The notes beneath the pieces were generated by a model. The model was not told the DNA's origin and made no database searches. It saw nothing but the letters and a program-made list of their open reading frames with translations. Both the position numbers and the translations under genes were made by a program. From Thioalkalivibrio sp. XN8 (GTDB lineage Bacteria > Pseudomonadota > Gammaproteobacteria > Steroidobacterales > XN24): a stretch of DNA of 64,000 nucleotides. The stretch is taken from NCBI RefSeq assembly GCF_011058255.1, contig NZ_JAALFH010000011.1:1-64000 (forward strand), read 5' to 3'. Below, piece after piece: positions 27,077 through 33,965 of the stretch. The stretch's first letter is position 1, and each line of letters begins with the position of its first letter.

Positions 27077-27119
27077 GTCAAACAAAAAAGGGCCCCGATG
27101 GGACCCTTTCTTGTTTGAC
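27077..27119. terminator. terminator-like palindrome, repeat unit 2
   Basis: Second copy of the bidirectional hairpin: GTCAAAC (27077-27083) and GTTTGAC (27113-27119) around AAAAAAGGGCCC and GGGACCCTTTC. It abuts the left attachment repeat of the integrated element directly, and would be the nearest terminator downstream of the uninterrupted tRNA-Arg gene. Confidence 0.7.
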
Positions 27120-27172
27120 TGGCGCGCCCGGAGAGATTCGAACTCCCGACCTTCTGGTTCGTAGCCAGACAC
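27120..27172 (-). repeat. left attachment repeat (displaced tRNA-Arg 3' part)
   Basis: Identical over 53 bp to 33678-33730. It contains the CCA end, acceptor 3' strand, T-arm and anticodon arm of tRNA-Arg(ACG) but no D-arm or 5' half: the match ends at AGCCAGACAC, after which GGCTGACG replaces the tRNA sequence TCTATCC. It cannot make a tRNA. Confidence 0.9.
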
Positions 27173-27314
27173 GGCTGACGGCATTTCATCTTTAGAAACA
27201 AAGCCCTATGGCTTTGGGTTGTCCCATAGATAGGGTCGGCCACCATCCGCTAAGGCATTGAAAAACAGAGAATATCGTTCCAGCTATGGGACACCAAGTG
27301 GAGGCATTGAATTT

Positions 27315-27345
27315 TCTCACTGGGAATATATACTGGCCAGTGAGA
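27315..27345. promoter_or_regulatory. inverted repeat in front of the first element gene
   Basis: TCTCACTGG (27315-27323) and CCAGTGAGA (27337-27345) are a perfect 9-bp inverted repeat with an AT-rich centre (GAATATATACT). It lies 20 bp before the ATG at 27365 and looks like an operator or overlapping promoter. Two further pairs are in the same 190-bp leader: GTCCCATAG/CTATGGGAC (about 27222 and 27286) and a direct repeat AGGCATTGAA (about 27252 and 27302). Confidence 0.5.
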
Positions 27346-27364
27346 CTGGACAGAGGGCGCTACG

Positions 27365-28060
27365 ATGTCGATCACTTTCACACTTAACGATGTAAAGCGG
27401 GTTAGCCGCGGAATATGGCTAGCAGAACTCTCCCCCGACGAAATTGGGGCTCTTGGCCCCCCAGTCCTGACCTACGGATCCGTCTCCATTGTGTTGGTGC
27501 TTCAGCATGTAGTCGATGCTCAGGACCGAATAGGCTTCTCCATGCCCGTCAAGGTCTTGAATCGAGGATCCTCGAAATACGCGGTATTCATCGATGCGAA
27601 TTCGTACAGGGAGCCCGAGGAATGGCAACGCGTCGTCTACAACGCCGGAGATTCCAATCCTCCACCTTCGGAATCCGAAGGAACAGAGAGTCCCGGCATC
27701 TCCATGGGACCCGGGGATACTAAGTTTCTGCAGGGCCTTCCGCCTGAATTAAAACGGACCGGAGAGCTTCTGTTGAGCCGAGTCAGAGAATGGCATTCGG
27801 GCCAGCTGATCTACCATGACAGCTCCAAGAAGTTCGTGGAGACGCCAAACTTCTGGGCCGTGGTAATTCAGCCGCGGGACGTATCTCTGCGAGTCACAGT
27901 TTATGGCTCGCTTGATAACTACTCGGAATCGACTCTGGACCTGAAGCGGGACTTGCCCTCCTACACATCATTCAAGATCGATCGAGAGGACCAGGTAGAC
28001 GAGGCTGCGCGAATCATCCGGAAGGCATATGCCCTAAAGCAGAGTCGGCAGATGGGTTAA
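27365..28060 (+). CDS. hypothetical protein with DUF5655-like C-terminal domain
   Basis: The protein has 231 residues. The N-terminal ~90 residues are beta-rich with no recognised family. A low-complexity Pro/Ser/Gly linker follows (about 98-118). The C-terminal ~105 residues (LPPELKRTGELLLSRVREW, TPNFWAVVIQPRDVSLRVTVYG, SYTSFKIDREDQVDEAARIIRKAYAL) have the strand-helix pattern of the DUF5655 domain found in predicted type IV restriction and defence proteins. This match is by eye and not certain. It is the first gene of a likely operon with the DUF3883 gene, 71 bp ahead of it. Confidence 0.6.
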   Translation: MSITFTLNDVKRVSRGIWLAELSPDEIGALGPPVLTYGSVSIVLVLQHVVDAQDRIGFSMPVKVLNRGSSKYAVFIDANSYREPEEWQRVVYNAGDSNPPPSESEGTESPGISMGPGDTKFLQGLPPELKRTGELLLSRVREWHSGQLIYHDSSKKFVETPNFWAVVIQPRDVSLRVTVYGSLDNYSESTLDLKRDLPSYTSFKIDREDQVDEAARIIRKAYALKQSRQMG

Positions 28061-28131
28061 GCAGGATGCCTCGCCCGGTAACGATCCGAGGGGTGCTCTG
28101 ACTCACATGAGGGACACGTGAGAGGAAAGTG

Positions 28132-29265
28132 ATGGCACAGATTCTGAAGGTGCGAAAGACGGGGGACTTCCAGGAAGGCAGCGCAAGAGAGCGCTGGTAC
28201 CACCGGTTACTTGAATTCGATGGTCGGTCAAAGGACGCATTCGTAACGAGCGTGGAGCATGATCCACCCTCCACACCCGAAACCGGATTACTCGAAGGCC
28301 AATTAGAGCCGGTCGCTGGATGGCTCCGTTTCTTCAGGAACGAAGGCCTTTTGGAATTCGAGGAAACCAACGAGTCGGGCTTTGAAATCCAAACGAAGCC
28401 AGCAAAGACGGGCGGCGACGAGTGGTCCGAGGAGGAAGTGCGAAGGGTCGTCTCAGACTACTTCGCGATGTGGCACAAGGAGCAGACCGGCCAGCCTTAC
28501 AACAAGACCAAGCATCGAAATCTCTTAATCGAGAACGGGCTCAATCGCTCCAAAGGCTCCATCGAGTTCAAGCATCAGAACATTAGCGCGGTCCTCTTGG
28601 ATGAAGGCCTGCCATACATCGCGGGTTATAAACCTGCCCGCAACTATCAACAGTTGCTAGCCGACATCGTTCGCCAGCACATTGCGGCGGAAGAACATCA
28701 ACTAGAGTCGGCATTAGAGACCGGTGACCTTGGGGTCGATCCAGAGCCGGAAACGGTCGATTTCTCGGGATGGGTTGTTTCTCCCCCAGATGCGCCCAGA
28801 GAATCTTCGAATACACGACCCACTCGGCGAGCAACTAAGATCGACTACTCCGCTAGAGAGGAAAGAAATCGAAAACTCGGTCGATCGGGCGAGAAAATCG
28901 TCCTTGAATACGAGGTCTGGCGACTAGAGACCGCGGGCCGCACAGACCTCGCCGAGAAGGTCCGATGGGTTTCGGATGTCGATGGCGACGGCCTGGGCTA
29001 TGACATTCGCTCCTTCGATGCGGATGGAGTGGAGATATTCATCGAGGTCAAGACGACTCGTAGTGGAATCGAAATGCCATTCTTGATTTCCGCGAACGAG
29101 GTCGAGGTTGCGAAAGAGTACGGGGAGCAGTACCGGGTATACCGAGTTTTCAATTACCCCAAGAACCCGCAGGTTTATGTTCAGACCGGCCAACTACTCG
29201 ATTCTTTCGAATTGGTCCCTCGCCTATTTGAGGCTCGCCCCAAAAGAACGACGAAACAAGAGTAA
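28132..29265 (+). CDS. DUF3883 (NOV_C) nuclease-fold protein
   Basis: The protein has 377 residues from ATG 28132. The C-terminal domain starts near residue 243 (RKLGRSGEKIVLEYEVWRL) and has GYDIRSFD (about 289) followed by IFIEVKTTRSGIEMPFLISANE (about 303). The spacing D-x(14-16)-E-x-K is the PD-(D/E)XK signature, as in DUF3883 proteins, which are common in restriction and phage-defence genes. The middle (about 96-180) has KHRNLLIENGLNRSKGSIEFKHQNISAVLLDEGLPYI, resembling the DNA-recognition-like segment that often precedes HNH or DUF3883 domains. The N-terminus is unassigned. A DNA- or modified-DNA-cutting role is inferred. Confidence 0.78.
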   Translation: MAQILKVRKTGDFQEGSARERWYHRLLEFDGRSKDAFVTSVEHDPPSTPETGLLEGQLEPVAGWLRFFRNEGLLEFEETNESGFEIQTKPAKTGGDEWSEEEVRRVVSDYFAMWHKEQTGQPYNKTKHRNLLIENGLNRSKGSIEFKHQNISAVLLDEGLPYIAGYKPARNYQQLLADIVRQHIAAEEHQLESALETGDLGVDPEPETVDFSGWVVSPPDAPRESSNTRPTRRATKIDYSAREERNRKLGRSGEKIVLEYEVWRLETAGRTDLAEKVRWVSDVDGDGLGYDIRSFDADGVEIFIEVKTTRSGIEMPFLISANEVEVAKEYGEQYRVYRVFNYPKNPQVYVQTGQLLDSFELVPRLFEARPKRTTKQE

Positions 29266-29334
29266 GTGCCTGAGGAGTTGTCAGGCCACCTTCCCTGTGA
29301 GATGTTGGCCACACGAACTCACCAGGTAGCAGCC

Positions 29335-29679
29335 ATGTCCGAGCGCGAGACCATCGATAGATTCGATGACAGGATCAAGGCCTTCAAGGGCCAGCTGCCA
29401 ACGCTCGAAAGCGCGATTGGCGCCTATGTCACCGGCCGTAAATTGGGTTGGAAGGTGCTCTACCTCGTTCACGACAAGCGGACGATCCGCAAGTACGAGG
29501 AAATCCTGGGTATTCGGTTTCGGGACGAGCTGCCAGCGGACGGCGAACACGCGGATAAATCCCTGGCCTGGGTGATGGCAAGCAAGCTATCGAATTTCTG
29601 GAAGGCCGTTTCCGGCGAGCTCAAATTTAAGGATAAGAAAGGCAAAGAGCACACCGTCAGAGATCCGACGCTCACCTAG
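29335..29679 (+). CDS. small hypothetical protein of the integrative element
   Basis: The protein has 114 residues from ATG 29335; an in-frame codon further upstream at 29266 is possible but lacks a clear ribosome site. It is charged and helical (IDRFDDRIKAFKGQLPTLESAIGAYV, LVHDKRTIRKYEEILGIRF) with a basic C-terminus (KDKKGKEHTVRDPTLT). No family was recognised. A strong terminator follows 25 bp after the stop, so it closes the transcript that begins at 27365 or has its own. Confidence 0.6.
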   Translation: MSERETIDRFDDRIKAFKGQLPTLESAIGAYVTGRKLGWKVLYLVHDKRTIRKYEEILGIRFRDELPADGEHADKSLAWVMASKLSNFWKAVSGELKFKDKKGKEHTVRDPTLT

Positions 29680-29704
29680 ACAGGGTCAACTCGAAACGAT
29701 GAAT

Positions 29705-29732
29705 AGAGGGGGATTGATTCCCCCTCTTTTTT
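29705..29732 (+). terminator. intrinsic terminator
   Basis: AGAGGGGGA and TCCCCCTCT form a 9-bp perfect stem with loop TTGAT, followed by TTTTT. It separates the small unknown gene from the Rep gene and ends 17 bp before the Rep start. Confidence 0.85.
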
Positions 29733-29749
29733 CGGCTAGCCTAAGGTGT

Positions 29750-30283
29750 ATGGAATCCACCTTAGAACAAGCTCTGGCCGACGAATACCGCAAGCATCCG
29801 AGGGTCTTGCGTCGCCTTGCCTTGGGCGAGTTCATCGCCAGGTATCCCTGGCAGTGGTTTGTCACCCTGACATTTACCGATGACGTCCATCAGGAACGAG
29901 CTTTCAAGCTCTACCGGGTTTGGATCAGCAAGCTGAATAAGCACCTGTTCGGCCACCGTTGGCACAAGCGCGAGCCGTTCGGCGTGTTTTGGGTGGTGGC
30001 CTACGAATTGACTAAAGGTGGCCGTATCCACCTACACGCGCTCTTGAGCGGTGTCGCAGAGACGCGTCGTTTGGACTGGATGGACAACTGGTTCGGCCTG
30101 GACGAAATCGCGGGCTACTCCCGGATTTGGCCCGTGGCAAACCCGGTGGCTGTTTCGATGTATGTGACCAAGTACGTGACGAAAGGTGGCGAGATTGAGT
30201 TCTCCCGCAACCTCCGTGACGTTTCCCGGGACCTCGTGGCCCTGGCCGGTGGCTCTGGTAACAGCCCCACACCCGCGAGGTAG
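29750..30283 (+). CDS. HUH-type rolling-circle replication initiator (Rep)
   Basis: The protein has 177 residues from ATG 29750, just after a terminator. Motif 1 is WFVTLTFTDDV (about 36-46); motif 2, the metal site, is GGRIHLHALLSG with His94 and His96; motif 3 is MYVTKYVTKGG with Tyr138 and Tyr142, a YxxxY pair. This is the three-motif pattern of HUH endonucleases of rolling-circle replicons and ssDNA phages. It should nick one strand of the excised circle to start replication. The protein is short and lacks a helicase domain, so host helicase would be needed. Confidence 0.82.
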   Translation: MESTLEQALADEYRKHPRVLRRLALGEFIARYPWQWFVTLTFTDDVHQERAFKLYRVWISKLNKHLFGHRWHKREPFGVFWVVAYELTKGGRIHLHALLSGVAETRRLDWMDNWFGLDEIAGYSRIWPVANPVAVSMYVTKYVTKGGEIEFSRNLRDVSRDLVALAGGSGNSPTPAR

Positions 30284-30372
30284 TCCCCGGGCGTGGATTG
30301 GCAACGGATCGGATGCGCAGGGGCGCACCGACCGTTGCTTGACGGTATAGGTGCGCCCATAGGAAATGTGAA

Positions 30373-30600
30373 TTGATTAACCAGCCCATATATCTGACGG
30401 ATCGCGAGCTCGAGGCCATCACTGGTCGGCGCCGATCGTCTGCTCAGATCCGCTGGTTACGCTCTAATGGGTTCCTTTGTATCCGCCGGGGTGACGGTCG
30501 CCCCCTAGTCTCCCGAAGCCACTTCGAGGCCGTAATGGGCGGGATCCTCCCGGCACCGTGCCTGGACTATCCTGAACCTGACTTCGAAGCCCTGCGGTGA
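30373..30600 (+). CDS. DUF4224 domain protein, putative excision/regulatory factor
   Basis: The protein has 75 residues; the only reasonable start is TTG at 30373, with AGGAAA ahead of it. YLTDRELEAITGRRRSSAQIRWLRSNGF and RGDGRPLVSRSHFEAVMG fit DUF4224, a small helix-turn-helix-like family found next to phage integrases. The last base of its stop is the first base of the integrase start (TGATG at 30598), so the two are coupled. A role in directing excision is inferred. Confidence 0.75.
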   Translation: MINQPIYLTDRELEAITGRRRSSAQIRWLRSNGFLCIRRGDGRPLVSRSHFEAVMGGILPAPCLDYPEPDFEALR

Positions 30601-31634
30601 TGCCAAAGCCACGGAAGCCCGAGAATCGCCCCCTCCCCGCCCGGTGGCGGCATAAGCACGGGGCCTACTACTACCGGGTCCCACCTGGCTCGGAGAGCCA
30701 GTGGGACGGAAAACAGGAATTTCGACTGGGGGTGACGCTGGCAGAGGCGTATCGGGTATGGGCACTGCGGTTGGATCCGCCCGAGGGGATAAGGCTACTT
30801 GGAGACCTCTTCGATCGTTACGCAGCCGAGGTGGTCCCCGCGAAGGCTCCCAAGACTCAGGTGTCGAACCAGCTCTCGCTCAGGCGCTTGAGGTTGGTAT
30901 TCGGCCAGGTGCCGGTAGCAGTGCTGAAGCCTCGACATGCCTATAGGTACCGGGACGAGGTTACACGCAGACACGGAGCCGCGTCTGCTAATAGGGACCT
31001 AGAGGTATTGTCACACTCCCTGTCTAAGTCGGTTGAGTGGGGAATTCTGGACAACAATCCGATAAAGGGACAGGTCAAGAAGAACCCGATCAAGCGGCGC
31101 GAACGTTATGTAGAGGACTGGGAACTCCGAGAAGCCTTGTCGGCCGCTGGAGAACCACTGCGGTGCTACATCACATTGAAGTTGCTTACGGGCCTCCGCA
31201 GATCAGATTTACTGCGGGTCACGACCGCCGATCTCAATACCGAGGGGATTCATGTTCGTACTTCAAAAACTGGTACCGCAGTGTTGATCCAGTGGACCAC
31301 GCAGCTTCGCAATGCCGTTCAGGAAGCTCTCGACTCGCGACCTCGGACAGATGTTCCTTGGCTATTCTGCACTCGGCGAGGAGACTGCTATGTGAAGGGC
31401 AGTGGCTCTGTCAGTGGGTTTGACTCATTATGGCAGCGGTTCATGCGTCGGGCGCTTAGGACGACTGCATTGGAGATCCCGTTTCAAGAGAAGGATCTGC
31501 GCAAGAAAACCGCTAGCGACATGCCACTATACGACGCACAGATGTTACTTGGACACAGTTCCGCAACAACCACGGCGAGGCACTATCGCCTCCGGGCCAA
31601 TAGAGTCACGCCTCACTCTCTAAGTGACGATTAG
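30600..31634 (+). CDS. int: tyrosine-type site-specific integrase
   Basis: The protein has 344 residues from ATG 30600. A short arm-binding segment with YYRVPPG and a core-binding helical domain precede the catalytic domain. Catalytic residues: Arg in LLTGLRRSDLL (about 197), Lys in RTSKTGT (about 222), KDLRK with Arg301, GHSS with His319 and nucleophile Tyr329 in ARHYRLR. The usual His of the HxxR box is Lys298, an accepted variant. It is the obvious enzyme for insertion at tRNA-Arg(ACG), although it lies inside the element rather than beside the attachment repeat. Confidence 0.88.
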   Translation: MPKPRKPENRPLPARWRHKHGAYYYRVPPGSESQWDGKQEFRLGVTLAEAYRVWALRLDPPEGIRLLGDLFDRYAAEVVPAKAPKTQVSNQLSLRRLRLVFGQVPVAVLKPRHAYRYRDEVTRRHGAASANRDLEVLSHSLSKSVEWGILDNNPIKGQVKKNPIKRRERYVEDWELREALSAAGEPLRCYITLKLLTGLRRSDLLRVTTADLNTEGIHVRTSKTGTAVLIQWTTQLRNAVQEALDSRPRTDVPWLFCTRRGDCYVKGSGSVSGFDSLWQRFMRRALRTTALEIPFQEKDLRKKTASDMPLYDAQMLLGHSSATTTARHYRLRANRVTPHSLSDD

Positions 31635-31679
31635 GCAACAACAGTTGTGTAGAATCCGGGTCAGGCTGGGAAAGAACTA

Positions 31680-32960
31680 ATGTATCTAAAGCTGCTCTCG
31701 ATTCATAACTACAAGTCGCTTCGTCGGATCGAATTTGAGCCGTCGCGCATGGCCTGCTTGATCGGCGCCAACGCCTCAGGCAAGTCTAATTTTGCTGACG
31801 CATTGGATTTCCTGTCTGAGGTCGCCACCGTTGGCCTCGAACTAGCGATTGCTAGGAAAGGGGGCTACGAAAACATCGCCTTCAGGAGACAACGCCGGTC
31901 AAAAGCGCCATTAGCGTTCCGCGTCGTCATTGAGGCTTCGTCGAAAGACCTCATTTCGATGGCGGAGGACCCGCATCCTTCGAGCGCTAGCGTACAAATC
32001 GATCACAGTTTTGTCTTTGGAACAAAAGGCGAATCGATCACAGCTCCGTTTCAGGTAGAAACCGAGCAGTTCGAAGTTAAGTATCGCGAGGCCTCAACCC
32101 AGCAATTCCGTCGAATCTATAGGATCGATCGCGACCAAGCTGGCGCCATCAAGGTTAGCAAAGGCAAGAAGATCCCCAAACATCTGAAGCATGAATCCGA
32201 CTTCATTTCTCTCTACGGAATAGAAAGCTGGCAACGAATTGACGCATCTGCGCAAAGGCTATTGGTTGGGCCAGATCGAATCATCGATTCGTTTACCTAC
32301 GCCTACAATCGCGCACTTTCAGAAACACAAGTTTTCCGATTCTCGCCTGACTCAACGCGCTCGCCAGGCGTCCCGACGCCGAATGCCAGACTTCGCAGCC
32401 TTGGCGAAAATCTTCCAGCGCTTGTTGATTGGTTGCAGCAGAACCACCCGCAGCAATGGCATCAGGTTATGGCTGGAATGCGTGATGTATTGCCGACCCT
32501 TCGAGAGGTTTCCGTAGATTACTCACCTTCCAAAACGCTCATCCTAAGGTTTCTCGAGAATGACACAGGGCGTCCTTGGGCGGCAGAGGATGTTTCGGAC
32601 GGAACGATCCAGAGCCTTGCCATTTTCTGCGCCGCTGCGGACCCGCGGATCACGATCCTCCTCATTGAGGAACCCGAAAACTCTGTTCACCCTTGGGTCG
32701 TAAGATCACTCTTAGATAGGTTTAGGGATCTTAGTCGCGCTAAGACCGTTATCTTGACGACTCACTCTCCTACACTGATAGATCGCCTGGAGCCAAGTCA
32801 GGTTTGGATCTGCACAAGGCGTAATCTTGAGACAAAACTCAAGCGACTGACTTCTTATGATGCGCAGATCGAGGCTGACTGGCGAGATGGGAAGTACCGA
32901 CTATCAGAATTCCTGGATTCCGGCTTGGTACCTAGTGCGGTCCCCGGGGGACAAGATTGA
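31680..32960 (+). CDS. AAA family ATPase (RecF/OLD-like, AAA_21)
   Basis: The protein has 426 residues. KLLSIHNYKSLRRIEFEP starts the RecF-like fold; Walker A is GANASGKSN (29-37), Walker B is ITILLIEEPENSVHP (about 323-337) and the switch is VILTTHSPTLIDRL (about 356-369). The ABC-like signature region is VSDGTIQSLAIF. There is no TOPRIM domain in this protein; a TOPRIM-like partner is encoded next with a 4-bp overlap (TTGA). Such ATPase-plus-TOPRIM pairs include known defence systems (Gabija, PARIS); this pair is inferred to act as one. Confidence 0.8.
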   Translation: MYLKLLSIHNYKSLRRIEFEPSRMACLIGANASGKSNFADALDFLSEVATVGLELAIARKGGYENIAFRRQRRSKAPLAFRVVIEASSKDLISMAEDPHPSSASVQIDHSFVFGTKGESITAPFQVETEQFEVKYREASTQQFRRIYRIDRDQAGAIKVSKGKKIPKHLKHESDFISLYGIESWQRIDASAQRLLVGPDRIIDSFTYAYNRALSETQVFRFSPDSTRSPGVPTPNARLRSLGENLPALVDWLQQNHPQQWHQVMAGMRDVLPTLREVSVDYSPSKTLILRFLENDTGRPWAAEDVSDGTIQSLAIFCAAADPRITILLIEEPENSVHPWVVRSLLDRFRDLSRAKTVILTTHSPTLIDRLEPSQVWICTRRNLETKLKRLTSYDAQIEADWRDGKYRLSEFLDSGLVPSAVPGGQD

Positions 32961-33574
32961 CTCTTGGGATTGTTGTAGACGGTCGAGCGGAAAGCCAAGC
33001 ATGGGCTCCTCTGGTTGATCGTCTCTGCGCGACTTTAGGCGTAACAGTTTGCCGCCCGGTCTATGCGGACATGCAACCGCGCGCCACCCCTCCCCAAGTT
33101 GCCCGAGCAGCCCTTAGTCGTATCCAGCTCTTGCGGCAACGTGGAGCGCAAAGAATCGTAGTTTTAATTGATCGGGATGACTCACCGATTTGCCCCGGTG
33201 AATTCGCCCGAGATTTGGAGGCAGCCCTTGATAATTTGGGAAGCCCTGCGAGCGTCGTCGTGAAAGACCAGTGCTTCGAAAACTGGCTTGTCGCAGATCC
33301 ATCCGCTTTCCGAGCGATGCCCAGCCGATTCGCAGTCACACAGAGTTTCGAGCGCTCAGTGGCGCCTAATCGGGCCGACAATGCAGATGCGCTGCGCCTT
33401 ATCAATCGAATCACGATACGACGAGAGTACGACAAGTCGTCTGATGCGCATGCTTTGTGTAAGCACGCCGAGCCAGCTCGGATGGCGGCAAATTCCCGTT
33501 CCTTCCGCCGTTTTCTTAGACTTCTCGGGCACCCAGACTTTGAATCGCAGAGCCGGAGGCCGGCACGTCAATAG
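32957..33574 (+). CDS. DUF4276/TOPRIM-like partner protein
   Basis: The protein has 205 residues from TTG at 32957, which overlaps the ATPase stop (TTGA). LGIVVDGRAESQA carries a Glu at residue 12, and IVVLIDRDD (67-75) gives the DxD-type acidic pair; together these are the metal-binding pattern of TOPRIM and of DUF4276. CFENWLVADPSAFRA follows, again as in DUF4276 proteins. A nuclease or effector role dependent on the ATPase is inferred from paired systems. Overlapping genes imply a fixed stoichiometry. Confidence 0.72.
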   Translation: MTLGIVVDGRAESQAWAPLVDRLCATLGVTVCRPVYADMQPRATPPQVARAALSRIQLLRQRGAQRIVVLIDRDDSPICPGEFARDLEAALDNLGSPASVVVKDQCFENWLVADPSAFRAMPSRFAVTQSFERSVAPNRADNADALRLINRITIRREYDKSSDAHALCKHAEPARMAANSRSFRRFLRLLGHPDFESQSRRPARQ

Positions 33575-33640
33575 GCGATCAGGGCGGGTGCAAGATTGGA
33601 TTGCACCAACATCTATGGGACAACGGGTAGGAGATGGGAC

Positions 33641-33671
33641 AAAAGAAAAGGGGTTGCTCTCGCAACCCCTT
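33641..33671 (-). terminator. intrinsic terminator downstream of tRNA-Arg
   Basis: AAGGGGTTGC (33648-33657) and GCAACCCCTT (33662-33671) form a perfect 10-bp stem with loop TCTC. Read on the minus strand, it follows the tRNA CCA end by 7 bp and leads into TTTTCTTTT. It replaces the original tRNA terminators that were displaced to the left end of the element, so the element restores 3' end formation for the gene it entered. Confidence 0.85.
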
Positions 33672-33677
33672 GATTTT

Positions 33678-33754
33678 TGGCGCGCCCGGAGAGATTCGAA
33701 CTCCCGACCTTCTGGTTCGTAGCCAGACACTCTATCCAACTGAGCTACGGGCGC
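33678..33754 (-). tRNA. tRNA-Arg (anticodon ACG)
   Basis: A 77-nt gene including an encoded CCA (TGG at 33678-33680). Acceptor GCGCCCG (minus strand, 33754-33748) pairs with CGGGCGC; the D-arm is GTAGCTCAGTTGGATAGAG; the anticodon loop CTACGAA has ACG at 33720-33718; the T-loop is GTTCGAATC. Its order next to tRNA-Ser(GCT) and csrA equals that of E. coli serV-argVYZQ. The 3' 53 bp is one attachment repeat of the integrated element. Confidence 0.95.
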
Positions 33755-33770
33755 GTACTTGAACTCGGCT

Positions 33771-33965
33771 CCGGGTCGAACCCGGTCATTGTTGCTTCGA
33801 GGGTTCGAATCCCGCGAAACACCCATTCCAATCTGTGGCGGAGAGGGAGGGATTATCGGCCGCCTGCGACGGCTCGTTCCCTGCGCCGGCTCCGCCGGCT
33901 CCGGGTCGAACCCGGTATTCGTTGCTTCGAGGGTTCGAATCCCGCGAAACACCCATTCCAATCTG
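33771..33965. repeat. tandem units carrying the 19-bp 3' end of tRNA-Ser(GCT)
   Basis: Between the two tRNA genes, TGGCGGAGAGGGAGGGATT (last 19 bp of tRNA-Ser, minus strand) occurs at 33836-33854, exactly 130 bp before the true gene end at 33966-33984. After it comes a GC-rich spacer with hairpins (GCCGGCTCCGCCGGC and others). The block CCGGGTCGAACCCGGT..GTTGCTTCGAGGGTTCGAATC with AAACACCCATTCCAATCTG is present twice, at 33771-33835 and 33901-33965, nearly identical. The plan is the same as at tRNA-Arg. Confidence 0.75.

Larger units (their letters stand above)
26831..27119. repeat. tandem units carrying the 19-bp 3' end of tRNA-Arg(ACG)
   Basis: The 19-mer TGGCGCGCCCGGAGAGATT (CCA end plus acceptor and half T-arm of tRNA-Arg, read on the minus strand) occurs at 26957-26975 and again at 27120-27138, 163 bp apart; a shorter match, CCGGAGAGAT, is at 26831-26840. 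After each 19-mer comes a hairpin-rich spacer, then GTCGGGAGTTCGA..CTCTCCAGATACATCGGTCAAAC and an A/T-flanked terminator-like palindrome. Units 1 and 2 share their right halves almost exactly and differ in the spacer. E. coli tyrT has comparable 3' repeats of a 19-bp tRNA end. The rest of the gap to 27364 belongs to the integrated element. Confidence 0.75.
27120..33730. mobile_element. integrative element in tRNA-Arg(ACG), about 6.6 kb, with defence-like cargo
   Basis: A 53-bp perfect direct repeat (27120-27172 and 33678-33730) covers the 3' two-thirds of the tRNA-Arg gene, from the anticodon stem to CCA. The right copy is part of the intact gene and the left copy is the displaced fragment, as expected for tyrosine-integrase insertion. 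Base composition drops inside: row 32101-32160 is 31/60 G+C against 46/60 at 58141-58200. Order of content: DUF5655-like and DUF3883 genes, a small unknown gene, terminator, HUH Rep, DUF4224 gene, integrase, AAA ATPase and DUF4276-like gene. No capsid, portal, conjugation or relaxase-secretion genes are seen, so it is a small integrative or satellite-type element rather than a full phage or ICE. Confidence 0.88.

Noticed and set aside
26827-27172. CRISPR-like array
   Set aside because: The repeats are two 163-bp units derived from a tRNA end, with no short regular repeats or cas genes.
27120-33730. Complete prophage or conjugative element
   Set aside because: No capsid, portal, tail, Zot, relaxase-coupling or type IV secretion genes are present.
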